Made by a program: the position numbers and the translations under genes. Positions 34,935 through 48,189 of a stretch of DNA of 64,000 bases are shown piece by piece. How positions within the stretch are numbered: the stretch's first letter is position 1; the number at the start of each line of letters is the position of its first letter. Below the pieces are notes generated by a model. It saw nothing but the letters and a program-made list of their open reading frames with translations. It was not told the DNA's origin and made no database searches. Location of the stretch: positions 24,614,001 through 24,678,000 of the forward strand of contig CM114272.1 in assembly GCA_050084515.1 (NCBI GenBank). Direction: 5' to 3'. The DNA comes from Blasia pusilla. Its lineage: Eukaryota; Marchantiophyta; Marchantiopsida; Blasiales.

Positions 34935-37900
34935 CTTGTCAATCAATGTCAAGTTGGTATTATCTGCTGCCAGTATATGTACACCGATGTAGTAATTCGT
35001 GCAGTCGGGACACATCAAGGGCCTGAAAACACAGCCATCCTCTTCGACCCACACTCCATTTCGTGACTTCTGACTGTTACGATCCTCACCTCCCAACCCT
35101 CTAGAACCGCTTTGTCCAATGCTCCACGAGTCCACTTCCCCTATTCCCGTCAGATACACCGCTGAACTTGAGGAAAGACCGTCACCTACACTGTCGTTGT
35201 TGGAGTCCACTAAAGCTGTTAAGTAGGACTTGGTTATCTTGATGGGCTCTGGACTGCTTAGCATACCGAATTGAAATCCACATCTGCCACAGGAAATCTG
35301 TCGATGCACTGTTTCCGACCTTTCATCATTCTTGCTTGGATGTCCCCCCGTGTGACATTTATCACCATCCCCACAGGTGGATTGTAAAAGGGTGGATGCA
35401 ACTGGCTTAGAGACATGGCTCTTCCTTTCTTCAGGAGACAAAAGTTCAGTGGTTGGGTAACATCCGAGGACCCGGCTTCTTTCACAGTCTTCCACATTCA
35501 CAAAATAATTCTCTACCTTGGAAGCAGTAACGGACTCGCTCTGTACCTCCAGGTCAGCAGGAGTGACTTCATTATCTAGGATTGAGGTCTCTCTTAGATC
35601 CATATTTACAACAGCTCCGTCTGAATATATTGAAAGTCCAGGGTACTCGTGCTCTCCAATGAGGTCTTTGGGTGGAAGACAATCTGCACTGTCCTTCACA
35701 GAAGCTTCTTCAGAACTGGGACAGAGACTACCTTTAGATTGCCCTCTACCCCAGGATTCTGCCATCAAATCTAGTCCTGGGTCTTTACGTGAATTATCGA
35801 ATTCCTCTTCTTGGAAAGGCAGGCCTCTGACAAAGCAACTGGTAAGCGCAGTACTCCCCATCTCTTCAAATTGAGGCAAGAGGCCAAACCTGCACCCACG
35901 GAGAAAGCTTTATTCACATTTACTTAGATTTTCTTATTGCAGCAGCATGGAAAAATAAGAAGCATCACTATCTACCCACTTATTTCCTTTCAACTCTCGC
36001 CAAACTTTTAAACAAGTCGAATTTTCTGTACGTAATGCGCTTATATACCCACTCGCTTGGGCTCCCTCGTTCTGGATGTATGAGAACGGATTACGTAAGT
36101 AATAACCATGAAAGCTTAATGAGACAAACAACACAGGTAGTCCCGACCACATGGTACTTCAACATCAAAGCAGGACTTCATTAACCGACGGCAACATCAA
36201 TAGCACAAGAGTAAAGCGATAAATGCCCATCGTTTAAGTATGTTGACAAACCTCGGAACGGAGAGGGATAGCGTCCCTGCTTCAGTGTGAGAAGATATGA
36301 AAGTGCTCGACTCTTTAGAAATTTCCAAATTGCTGCTTACTCGCAGCATACCCGTTTCCGACTTGAGCGGAGTTATAGGCACCGGAGTCGTGGTCTTTGA
36401 TTGCTTGGTGTGGCCAGGGCTTGGAACTTCAGTCGATTCCTTCTGGTAAGCTAACTCCGTTGCGTCATTTGATGCTCTAAGATCAATACTCTGACACACG
36501 GCGAAGAGACTTCAGAATTCAAGTCTCTCTCGTGCCATCAAGAGACCCAGGAGAAACGGGATTACCTTTATCTTGCTGAAAAACTCCTGCAGTTGCTCCA
36601 TGGAGGACTCAAAGTCATCAAACTGCCTTATGGACTTCCGCAACCATTTCGACATGTACTCAAGATTTCTCTTTTCCTTGAACCGTTCATCTGTAGACCA
36701 AATCAAAAAAATAGGCCACTTTTAAAAATGGCTTACATTCATAGACCAGCACCGTTTATAACGTGTAATAACCATTCATGTGTACCTTCCTTCCCTGAAA
36801 CCATGATCTGGTAGTCTCCAGCACTCACTTCCATTCATTTAATGAAGAGATCTTGCGGCTCGAGAGATAGAGAGCTCACCCAGGAGCAAAATCCCTCCAT
36901 AGTCATATCGATGCCGAATGCAGCGACCTGCCCCATGACACTTGCAGAGGTAAGTGCACTACAGTGGTACTGTCACCACATCAAATCAACTGGCAGTCGC
37001 CGGACAAGGGGACTCACCAACTGCTTGGTTCAGAGCTCGAAATGCTTGTTGACAATACCATTGGTCCCCCCCTAGTAGATTTTTTGACACTTTATGAGCT
37101 GTGTTATACTGTTTCTTTAAGCTCACTTGAATGTCTTTCCTGTACATAGGACACAATTAGGAGGTTAGCCCATTGGATGTCTCAACGCAATGGCTGCCCA
37201 CACGAACAAAATCTAGTCCCATAGGTGTGTGCTTTCCTCGAACTGAGATACTTTACACGGAAGAGTTACAGGTCTGGTCAAGAAACTCACACACTTGGGA
37301 AGGGAATTCCAACCACAACCTGTATTCGCTTGTTGAGGAAACCTGAATAGAACATGCTTGAAAACTCGAAAATCGAGACGACCAAAATTTGAACTGTGTA
37401 CAAAAATCCCTCACAGCAAAGCTAACTCCAATGATGATATTTGCCGCGAGGCATTGACCGCTCGCCCAGTCATTTCCATTATTCTTTGCCAAAGGATACG
37501 ACAGCTCGAGCATACTTGTCTGAGAAGTCTATTCCCTCAGAGACCTGCAAGGCATTACAAAGGTCACATTTACGTGTTATCACAACCAATACAGAGTTAA
37601 CTCTCAAGAAAAAACAATTGAAGTGCAATCTTCGGCTGCAGAAACCAATCTGATGACAGTGCAACTCACAGATCATTTGCTGAAACAAGGAAAATGTGAT
37701 CTCTTGTACCAACCTTTCCACGGCATACAGCCAGAAAGGCAGCACCTGTTGTTGAGCCTCCAAAACTAGATCCCTTCATTACACTCGCATGTACTTTCTG
37801 TGACCTTCTGATGGATGTCTCTTTGCCATCTACGACAGTCCCATTGACAGCATCGTAGTATCCATGCAGCACAGCCTCAAACTTCTCACCATTTATTTGA

Positions 37901-40900
37901 GGTTCTGCCATTTTACAAATGTTAGTGCCAACCACATACAAACCCCAAGACAGATCGTATAAATCAAATCTCCTATCCAGCAGAAATCCGTAGGGACTTA
38001 AAGATGAAGGTGCATCAGCCACCACTTGGAAGGATTGCTGACGTCACAGGTAACGAATTGAAATCACCAGGACACATACCACTATATGAAGATATAATTT
38101 CAACAAGAATACATCACCTGTAAATATTTTTTTCTGCGCAGCCAGGAGTGCCCATTGCCCGGTTGTCCTCCAACGGTCACTGAGCTTTTTCAGCAGTTTG
38201 TAGCTCGGAAGGAAGACCAGAACTCCATCAGGGGTAACTTTGAATATTTCCACAAGTGCAGCTCCTACAGCATCCTTCATGTCAAGCAGATTTTGTCACA
38301 TATTCATGGGAGTTACTTCAGTAGCAATCAATAAGCATGGCTTCAAAGAGGAAACATTCGAGGTTTCTAAATTTCAGTACCTGGAAAAGGAAATTTCCCG
38401 AATTCTTGTAGCTCGCATTCAGCGCAACATGTTTCGGACCAACTGATAAGGCTGCAGCCCAAACCTGGGCGCATACATAGTCAGAGAATAGAGCGAAATA
38501 AGTGCAGAGAAGATTAAGGTCAAGAGAAAAAGCACGGAAAATACCTTAAGGTTCATCTCATTGGGTCCCAAGTATTATTGAAACGAATAATCCATACCTG
38601 TCTATCCATATCCACCACGTGTGGAGCTTCTATGCGGACATCGAACGTCACCCCGAGCTCAGAAGCGAATGATTCCACCGGAGCTAGAGTTCTAGAACAG
38701 GCAAGGATGTGTAAGCAAAGTGAGGCCTATATTCTTAGAGAGAGAGCTGGACAGAAAAAAAAATGTCCGAATTTGCTATAGATCACCACAAATCAGAATG
38801 GGTGGTCGCTCAACTACAATGTTGGATTCGCAGCCCAAGCTTCAAAGAAACTATCAAATACGAATGAGATCTTAGATCCTGATGTTAGTGTGTTCTGACT
38901 TGTGCAATGTCAAGTTCGTTAACACCGGTAACTGTAATAATCTTGCAGCAAGGACTCATAAAATTATGCACTTTCAATTGTCTTCCTGACTCACCCTGAT
39001 GTAAGAATGATTGACCGAGAGGCTGCCGAAACATTCTCAAACACAACTGCTGGATTTAAGCACCACAAACTGAGCGTGACCACCCATCCTGATAGGCCCA
39101 TTGCTGTCATCATTCACAGGATCCCCACTAAGATTCAGTCTCCGCTCAAAGAAGCACTATAGCTTGATTTTCACAACTAGAAGTATGGAATATGAGCATC
39201 ATTAACATTGTAGTTGCTTTTTATCTTCGTTACGGGATCACCTTCATCTCGCTTGGCAACTCTCTGGACAACAACTTGATAATCAAGAGCTCGTCTTGCG
39301 TTATTGGATAGCATGAATTGCAAACTTGAAAACAGACCTGTACACGAGAGAAACCTATCAATCATCCAAAGTAGCTCCGAACTCCACCTTATACACTTGG
39401 ACTTACACAATCTTTTCCAATCGAGGGTCTTAGATAATCCAAATACATCCTCGGTGCGTGCCCATCATGTACATATTCTTGAAATGAAGATATGAAATAG
39501 GTCCGTCAAGGAAATCATCGATCCGAAGTCGCTAGTAACTGCATACATTTAGACTAACATATGCTTTTCCGATCCAGCATCTAGAAGATCTACAGATCTA
39601 TATGGTCATAACGCCACCGTTCATATATTCGCTAGCTGTCCGGTAAGGTAATATAAAGTACGTTCAAGGGAGCTCGCCACAGGTCCACTCAAATGACTTG
39701 TCTTTTCATCCGAAGCAGCTGCTACAGCCTGCGAAATCAAGCATGAGCACATCACCGCCCTCTTAGAACTTCAATACCCCACCTGCCTTCGAGTGCCCTC
39801 CCTATCAAGAGGACATACATTAGTCAGAACACAATCAGATGACACCAGTATGATCCAGATGTGTTTTTGGCGGAGAATTCACCTTTTGCGAGCAATTCAA
39901 GAGGAGTTGAAATCGATCTTGTGGTATACCAGCCGCACTCAGCTCCTGTATTGCCCTGTCGCCAGTCCAGCTGCAAAAGCAAGACGATACGCATGGCAGT
40001 CAGACCAGCTTCTGGTGGCGCTTGCAAGACCAGGCATCACAACTGACAACGGTACCAAGGGCACGTAAGGAAGCTCCTTCAGTCATGTCTGTGGTTCATT
40101 AAAACCAATAGGATACCTCAACCTATGTCGTAGGTGCAGGGAAACTTGCCATGAAGAGTAATGCTCAAACTCTTGCTTAGTCAAGTTATTCACTTGGTGA
40201 TTCATCCATCCCAGCAATTCCTGCGATGACAAGTCAGCGTTTATCAATCTATCAGGAGAAGAAAAGGGACGGAAATGACTACCCCGAAATTCCACATGCA
40301 AATGCACCCTACATATGAGTACGCCAATCTGAAGGTAACTTTCCACAATGGAGTCTCATCACCTGCACCATCTCTAGGAGAGGTTGATAAAAGTCTCCTG
40401 CTCCAAAGGTACACAAATGCTCAAGCTCCAACCGCATGTCTATCACACCCATATCAGAGTGATGAAGTCAGGAGAAAAAAAATTCAGACTCTACTCATTA
40501 AGTGGTGCATGTCGCAGCCTTGTTACCATACACCACGCACCGTGGCTAGATGGTGCTAGACGCTTCAATAGGTGCGCGGGGAAGGTTTGGGATGTTATTA
40601 CGAGAAGTTGCTCACCACTGGATCATTCTTCAACAATTGCCAACCTTACCATCTAAGACTTTCACTTCCACATCCACGCTTCCCGCATCTCGAGCCACAT
40701 CCTCAATGTTGCTGCACGACCACCAGTAGCTCATAGGTTATGTGAACAAAATGTCCACAGGAAGACAGACAACCAGCAGCTATTATCTATGACGAGTCAT
40801 TGCACTCCCAACGGATTCATGTCAAGCCATCTTGTGGTTATGCTCTTGTCAAATTAGTCTGGAAATTTGAAGACGCCTAAACTCCAAAGAATCGTTTCTC

Positions 40901-43289
40901 AAGCAGGTTTACACCGAATATGGACACATTCGCGACGACCAACACAAAGTCCTGTTCAGACTGCACCAAAAGCCAACGTTCTCCTCTCTGAGAAACAAGC
41001 AGGGTAAATTACGACAAAGATAAATGTGCTATGTGGCCTGATGGGAATCAAACATACTGTGCTTCATCGAGGATGACAATAGCACCTCTGATATCAACTT
41101 CCATAGCTCGCCGTATGATTGGATCCATTATATACGTGTAAGGACAAAATACAATCTCGGCCTCCAAAGCCATGGAACGTGCTGCAAAGTACGAACAACC
41201 TGCATACACCACAATTTCCATGAGAAGCAACTAGTAAGTTTGACTCAGTAAGAAGTTGCCTGCATTGAGGGAAGTTTTTTTCTTTTTACTGACCTTTGAC
41301 AGAGTGCCCTAACTTGACAAGGTCTTCGATGTCATGAATGTCATTACAACCTCCTGGCTGCAACGACGGGTGGCTCTTCACTTTCTGTACATTCCTGTAC
41401 ATCTCTCGTCAGCATATTAAACGTGCATGAATCGGGCACTTTGACACTTCTGTTCACAACACAAAACCAATAGCTGCCGAAAAACTTCTCACCTTGGTTC
41501 GGCTGGGCAATATGAGTATGAACCACCACAAACAGGCAGACGTTCTATTAATTGACAAGAAGTTACATCTGAACCAGATTAAACTATCAAGTGAAAAGTT
41601 TCGAAGGCTACAAGGTAGATATAGCAGAATGCCAAACCCCCGGCATTTGTCTTTACTAACGTCACATAAGTTGCATAGTTAGCTGATCTAGCGAGCTCTT
41701 TTTACTGCGGCAAGTGATGTAACTTCCCAAATGTAAGTATGAAGTCAGGCAAACGCTCACTTGAAATGACGGCACCCTGGTTGTTCTGGTTCACGTAATA
41801 ACTTCTTGCTGCCAACATGCCCACATTACAGATGTAGAGAAATGAACGGTGCTAGAAACACAAGATAAAAACACTTCCGTATTCATTTGCTTTCAACATT
41901 GAAAACGCTAAAACACATCCGTCCAAGACAACCATTCCAATTTGCTTGAAATCTATCTTCCGTCTAGATACCGTCAAGACACTAGTACGAGAAGCTTTGA
42001 TGGTATATACTGCCTTCGTAACACAAGGCACTAGTCGTACCAATCTTCGTCCACGTTCTTTTTCTTTATCACCTGCTTGTTCGTGCAGTAAAACTTCCTT
42101 GCTGCCTGCACAGTTCGGCAAGACTCTTTAAGCCAAAGAGGATTCATTTCTCGTATGGACCAGATGGGAGTCAATACCAATCGCCTCATGTCTTGTGACG
42201 TGCTCAATTTCTTTCTAGACAGCAAAATTTCACTCTCTAAGTCTGTGACCACGTCTTTAAAAAATTCGGCCCCACCTTTTTCAAGTGTTCAAGATTCCAT
42301 AAGCTCGAGGCTTCAGTGAGTGACTCTTACCAACACAGCCATTGGCACACGGTACTTTGTCTTCCGAAATTCCCGAACAACTTGAGTGATCTGTGAATGC
42401 GTTCTCCTGCACACGATCTTTTACATTATAAGGTACACAGAAGCACGAACTACATACGACAAGCTACTCTGCGACAAGGGAGTCAGACAGTCATGTAAAT
42501 GAGGAATTCAAACCCCGCACACTTGAGAGCAGATGGACTCACGTTGAGTAGAAGATTCTCGGCATTTTGGGTTTGATTTCAGCTTGCCGGAGACCTTTAT
42601 TAAACTTCGGGTCATTAGATCCACACCCATTGGGGCCTCCAACTTCAAAACCTGAAGTCGGTCACAAGTCGAGAGATATGAGAAATGACCAGGACAGTAA
42701 TTCCTTTCTGCCACTGCCTCACATTGTCATCCTATCCAAAAACACGGTTGAATTTCTTTGACCCATGCCCACAGCTCGATCTACTAGCCTTCAGGGTGCT
42801 AGATACGCGGAGGTCTTCCGAAAGAACCTGGTATGATAGGACTGAAGATAGTGATGTAGGGATTGTGAATCATTTCCACCCATAGGAAGCCAATTCTACA
42901 GACAACACCGGAAAGACGATTTTCGGTTGGCTCTGCTGCTCTGACCTCACTTCAAGGACACCATTACCTGTCGACACATCGCCGGGAATAAAGCCTCCGC
43001 CGCCAGCATAAATGTCGCTTGAAGTATTAGCCACGCTTTCGGTTAGACTTGGAATGGTTTTACTATTATAGTTAGCCTTGAAATGCTTTTGCCAAGCAAG
43101 CGTAGCACACAGCAAAGCCAACGACTTTCCGGACCCGGTGGGAGATTCGAGGAGGGCATTGCAATGACCTACTTCACGAAGACGGGATTGCTCCAGGGTC
43201 GCCACAACCTTACTCATATATGCTAATTGAGGCCCATACGCCTTGTATGGGAACTCAACCGGTATTCCACTTATCTTGTATTCCTTCAT
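34935..43289 (-). CDS. FANCJ: FANCJ/BRIP1-type DNA helicase
   Basis: Superfamily 2 Fe-S DNA helicase of the XPD/FANCJ/RTEL1 group, acting 5'-3' in nuclear crosslink and fork repair. Exons (minus): 43289-42968, 42651-42543, 42406-42331, 42105-42041, 41808-41761, 41394-41294, 41199-41058, 40711-40650, 40439-40363, 40220-40150, 39970-39883, 39728-39662, 39337-39242, 39088-38995, 38691-38598, 38464-38381, 38274-38118, 37904-37714, 37544-37500, 37319-37291, 37139-37018, 36927-36880, 36690-36566, 36490-36252, 35889-34935. Total 3507 nt, 1169 codons, no stop. Visible motifs: [10 protein letters not shown] (Q motif), SPTGSGKS (Walker A, 49-56), Fe-S cysteines 176, 191, 203 and 242, DEAH 285-288 (split by an intron), [20 protein letters not shown], and QAVGRCIRH (711-719). 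FANCJ is preferred to RTEL1 because of [23 protein letters not shown] and the long tail with paired cysteines (CGRC, CPDC). The start is the first ATG before the Q motif. The 3' end lies below 34935 and is not settled. Confidence 0.9.
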
Positions 43290-45796
43290 GGCAGCAAGAA
43301 ATTGGATTCTAAACTCATTGCCTGGAATTCCAAGTCCTGTCAATCGGTCCACTCGTGCCTACACTACATCCCATAAATTAGACACCCCAGCTTCATTGAC
43401 ATCTTCATACCGATGACTCTTTGATACGCAATCACCACAATCTTTGCGTCCTCGCAGATTTTGTACTCTCTGCATTTCCGCAATTCAGTTTCGAGAACAG
43501 GAGGAAGGCTCCTTCAGCTCCTTGTTAATGAGAATTTACGAATGGTCCTTCATTCGCTTTTCATCCCAGCACTATCCCGTAGCTCATCTCCATCTTCCCA
43601 AAAGCCAAGCTAAGCTGAACTAACCACAATGAAGCCACGTCACTTGCACCGAAGAGCTTCGCGCATAATGAGAAGCGTGAGGCCCCTCCGGAATTCCCCT
43701 GCTTTGCGTATTCTATTACCTACAAAATTCTCCTCCGATCATCTTCATCCAGTATCCCTCCCCAGCCCGTCCGAGGGATCGGCTCAACTCGCCAGCAGGG
43801 TATGTCCACAGCAGCACACCTCATTGCTCCCCAGAACCGAAACCTTCCGGCCTCCACATTTCCAAAATCGATATCGTCTCCACTAAATTTTAAACGCGGA
43901 AAATGTCTCCACGACACAAACGCGTTGCTACGAATCGAAAACAGAAGATGTCGCGATCACAATCACTCCCCGAACGTCCTTCTGCGAATCCACATTCCAC
44001 CCCGTCCAGCTTCGTGATCGCAATTATCAACCTCACAGCCTTCCGGGCACAAAATCACCTCTCACAACCATAGCACGCCTCCACGCAATCCGATTCCAGC
44101 CACAGGACTGCTGAATTGATCAAGGGGTTTCCGCTTCGACGGGACATCCCAAACACAACGACTCCACTTTCCATTGAGCTTCTTGATCCGCAAAAACTGC
44201 ACTAGTGAGTTTCTGGACGCGGACTCTACTCCTACAAGCATCAGACGCCACCGCAAACTCCAAGTTCCAGACACGGCGCCGATTAATGAGCCCGCAGATT
44301 GTCAAACAAGAGGTATGAGCCGAAGGCAGTGATCCCATCCCGACCCCAGCGATTTCATTCGCACCCTGATCGAGAAACGTATGCGCGCACTGGGGAAGAC
44401 AGTTTTGATTTGAAAATAGGCGGGGGAAAGAGTGTAAGGCGCCCTACTCATCTCCCGAATGAAAGTCCGAGTCCCTAATGAATTTATCTATAGCTTTATG
44501 GCTCTTCGGAAAAAAATTTAGTTGTTGCCATTGCATTCACTCGCATTCAACTCGTAATAAACTCCCAAACGAACTGGCAAGTTTGTGGACTTGCATTTAA
44601 GTTGTATGAGACTCATAAGGTAGGAATCTTGCTACTTGTAACTTTCAAGTCCTGTAACCAAAATCACAACCATAAATTTCTTTTTTTCCCCAAACTATTT
44701 CATTTTCGCTTTTCCTCCTTACTTACTTAATGAGGCTCTTCTCCTCACTTTGCAATTAGTTTCTATATAAGTGGAACTAGGTCTTGATTTTCTTTACAAC
44801 AATTTTTGTTAACATTGAAAGATATGTAGAGAAGTGAAATTCGTATCGGTTTTTCTTTACCTACTTTTTTTCATTCTAAACATTAAGGATGGGAGGAAAA
44901 AAAAGAGCAAACCAATCTCTAAGAACTTTTGGGAAAGAGCCAAATTTCCCATGAAAAAATGGTTCATAGACCCCAAAAGATGACTCCTACTTGTGAGGAA
45001 AAAAAGGAGCAAAAAGTAATACCTTGGTAGAGCATAAAACCATTACTTTGCAAGTCCAAACTACTACGTGGACTCAAAATTTTGTGACTTATTCGTGACT
45101 ATGGAGACCCGCGAGTCATGTGCTCTTTGTGAACTAATTGCAAGTTTCTCGCGGTTTTTTTTTAAGTTTTTTTTATCATCTTCTAAGAGTCATGGGAATG
45201 TTGTAAAACAAAACTTTGCAACCATGTTGGAGTTGCAAAGTGCAAGTCAAAATATTTGTCTTGTGAGTCGGACACTTGCAAAGTTACAGCTACAGTACTA
45301 CTCTCAAGACTTGCAAAGTAGCGTCAAATATCATATTTGTAGTTCTTTGGGCACTATTGGCCATCATTTGGACCAAGTTCGCAATTTTCTCACTTACCTC
45401 TACTTGACTTGAACTCATCTCTTGCCTTAAAAGGTTGAGACGTAATAGTAAGAAGTAAGAAGTTTGCAAAATAGTGAGTCTACATGTCCTTCAACATAGA
45501 AAAATATCAACCCACAAATTCTCAAAAATTAACTCCATTATAGAAAGAAACTAGTTGCAATGCAAGGAGGAGAGTCTTGAAAATTTGGGAGGAAATGCTA
45601 AAACATAGAGGTATGGAGGCAAAAGCAAACCAAGATACAAATGTGAAATATATGTTTTTGACTTCTTTTCAAGCACTTGATAATTGCACACTCATAGTTT
45701 GCAAAAAAAAAATCATATACTAGAAACCGCAACGTACTCGCCAAAAAATTGAAAACTTGTGAGTTTAATACTTGCATCCCAATGTTCGAGGAGAAC
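43290..45796. other. Upstream of the helicase gene, then AT-rich spacer
   Basis: 43290-44400 should hold the helicase promoter and 5' UTR. A CCAG before 43310 could be the 3' splice site of a 5'-UTR intron. Beyond 44400 the sequence is AT-rich with repeated words such as CTTGCAA and GCAAGT. The 114-codon ORF at 45068-45412 overlaps this word-rich stretch and is not convincing. Confidence 0.45.
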
Positions 45797-46007
45797 CGGG
45801 GTTACGTGTTGAGCTAGCCGGAAGAATTTACAGATTTCCAATTCAATTTCTAACTTGCTGGTCAAAAACTAACGATAGAGGCAAGTTCTCCTTTGTATTT
45901 ATATCTATTTTGGCAACCTTAATCGGGAAAAAATAAAAGTTTTCCGTTCGGTTTCATCCAGACCATAAATGTACCGGTTTTGAGGAAAAAACTACCCAGA
46001 CCTTGTT
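45797..46007 (+). repeat. Dispersed repeat, copy 2
   Basis: Matches the reverse complement of 31157-31372, starting CCGGGGTTACGTGTTGAGCT. It is more diverged and AT-richer in the middle. The two copies bracket the helicase locus in opposite orientation. Confidence 0.6.
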
Positions 46008-46455
46008 GTATCCTTCTTGCAAAGTAGAGTTTTGGACTCGTACATTTATGAGTCGAGTAAGAATACATGTCATAACTACGTGGCTACTCAAAAGGCCGCG
46101 AGGCTTTCTTGCACTATTGCAAGTGCTCGATAGGAGTGAGGGTTGATATCAATGCAATAGTTTCCTTGTAAACCTACTTTCTGATCGCAATTTTGTAATT
46201 TTGTTGCACTATCTTGGACACGACTTCATGTTGGATGTCATCTAGGCTCTTGTAGTTACGTGAGACACACTGGGGAATTTTTGAAAGTCAGTGATGCAAG
46301 TGTGGGCATTTCCGAATCTCAATCAGATTTTTTTAATTTCACAAAGAAACCATTGATACTATTAAAAACTATGTAAAATTTCAATTTCTTGTCATGTATT
46401 TCTAAATTTTGTCAGCGAATTTTAAAAAGAATGCCACCACTAACCCAACGCATCG
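46008..46455. other. Spacer before the LINE fragment
   Basis: AT-rich sequence. If the LINE ORF once extended further 5', it is not recognisable here. The frame upstream of 46456 does not show the earlier reverse transcriptase motifs. Confidence 0.5.
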
Positions 46456-48081
46456 GTGCAAGCATTTCTATCTTGTCTTTTCCCTTCTATTGATGATTAC
46501 ACTCACATTATAGGTCCTCCTTCTAAAGTGCTTCATGCTTATACCCATTTCGTGGAGCAAATCTCTTTCTTAAACCTTAGAGTCCAACCTAGTAAATGTG
46601 GAGTATGGTCTCCTTCATGTCTTCCCTCAACATTCACCCTACCTACTCTTGATTTTCCCATCTACATTGAAGGGGTTAGGGTTCTTGGGGTCCCAATTGG
46701 CTACATCGACTATGTCTCAAAGTTTTTGGATGAGGCCCTTTTGAAAGATGTGGAATGGCTTCATTTGTTACCTCATATAGAGGATCCCCAAGTGGCTTAT
46801 GGGATTCTCTCCCAATGTTTTTTACGACGTCCTTCCTACCTTCTTTGCACTTGTCCTCCCACTTCAAGGTTCTTACATTGGTTGGCCTCTTTTGACGCTT
46901 CTATCTTGGCAACTTTTGGTCAACTTCTTGGCCCGAATACCTTTGAGGGAGAGGATGGTGTCTTGGCTTCAGGACAAGCTATCTTGCCTATTTCTTTTGG
47001 AGGGGTGGGATTTTCCTCCAAAGTTGCATCTGCTCCCGCAGCCTTTTTGGGGAGTTGGGCGTTGGTAGTGTCGATTATGGCTTCAACATTTCTCCAAGGA
47101 TATACACCTATCTTGATGGATCATATCGCCCATGTAGAGGAGGGGGACTTGTTATTTCAACAACAACTGAGATCTACACGAGCTCTTCTTCCTCTTGCTA
47201 CACAAGCAATTCTACCCCCTTTCAGTTAATTGATTACGGAAGGGCTTGATCGACTTCAATAGCATATCTCCGAGAATCTGCATCAAATCAACTTTTCCAA
47301 CATTTTCTCCGAGGCATCCTCTGACGCTCATCGACCTTGTATGCATTCATTTGCGGGCATTGGAGCAAGTTCGTGGCTTATTGCAAATCCTCTTATTCTT
47401 TCATTTTGTCTTCCTCCAAGTATATTCTCGATAGCTTTGCGGTTACGTCTTGGACTTCCCCATCCTTCTCTGTTAGGTGTGCCAAATTGTGTATGCGGGG
47501 ATCCTGTTGATGCCAAGGGTATCCATATTCTCCAATGTGCACATGGTGGAGAATGAAGGGCCATACATGATGTCATTAGAGAGGCAGTAGCATTGATGGC
47601 TCGTGGTGCACGATACACCATTGGGCAAGAGCAACTCCATGTCCTACCTTCAACCACACAAGCAACCTCTCGTCAAAGAGTGGATCTTGTTATGTCTCGA
47701 GGTGGATTCCTGACATTAGGTGATGTGATTGTTGCTGATCCAACACGTTCTGACTTGGTGTGTTGAGCTGCACACACCAAAGGTTCGGTGGCCAAAGTTG
47801 CAGCAAGAACCAAGGAGTTAAGTTATGATGTGAGATATGCGATTGATGGATTTATTCCTTTTGCAATGGATGTATTCGGTCATTTACACGTGTCTTTTGA
47901 TACTTTCATGAAAACATGTGCTTACCACTCCCTCAAGAATCATCACCTTGCCCCTTCCCGTAGTCCTTCTCTCTTTGTAGTTATTACTTATTTTTGGCAA
48001 TGCATCTCAGTGGCCTTACAACGTGCATAAGCCTTGGCATTGATACGTCGTGCGGAGGTGGTGGGGGGTCACTCGCATGTC
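46456..48081 (+). pseudogene. LINE reverse transcriptase, 5'-truncated and broken
   Basis: A single frame from 46456 to 48030 encodes the C-terminal half of a non-LTR retrotransposon reverse transcriptase. It begins at the catalytic Asp-Asp region (IDDYTHIIGP). The thumb and downstream motifs typical of this plant family follow: VQPSKCGVWSPS, GVRVLGVPIG, FLRRPSYLL, APAAFLGSWAL, GASSWL, LRLRLGLPHP and a Cys/His segment CVCGDP...QCAHGG. In-frame stops are TAA at 47227, TAG at 47260, TGA at 47554 and TGA at 47764. The N-terminal palm and any endonuclease are missing. The homologous 3' end recurs at 62200-62345. Truncation at the 5' end is typical of LINE insertion. Confidence 0.8.
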
Positions 48082-48189
48082 ATGCGCATACACATCGCAC
48101 AAACCGAACACACACACACAAACACGCACGATCCCATGCTAACTCATGGCATCCAAACAACGAGACAAGAAGTACCAAAATATCTCCAA
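48082..48189. repeat. Direct repeat A, outer copy
   Basis: About 107 bp from TGCGCATACACATCG to the left LTR edge, including CGATCCCATGCTAACTCATG and AGTACCAAAATATCTCCAAT. It is repeated directly at 48713-48832 on the other side of the left LTR. The simple CACACA run at about 48104-48124 belongs to it. Confidence 0.8.

Noticed and set aside
42870-42967. Continuation of helicase exon 1 beyond 42968
   Set aside because: The frame runs open to a stop, but ACAG/GTAATG is a strong donor in phase with the exon that supplies PRIFYSTRTH.
43290-43352. GTG-initiated N-terminal extension of the helicase
   Set aside because: There is no ATG in the extension, and the ATG at 43289 directly precedes the conserved Q-motif region. 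The segment is better read as 5' UTR.
45068-45412. 114-codon plus-strand ORF
   Set aside because: It lies in word-repetitive AT-rich sequence and has Phe/Ser-rich, motif-free translation. No splice or domain support.
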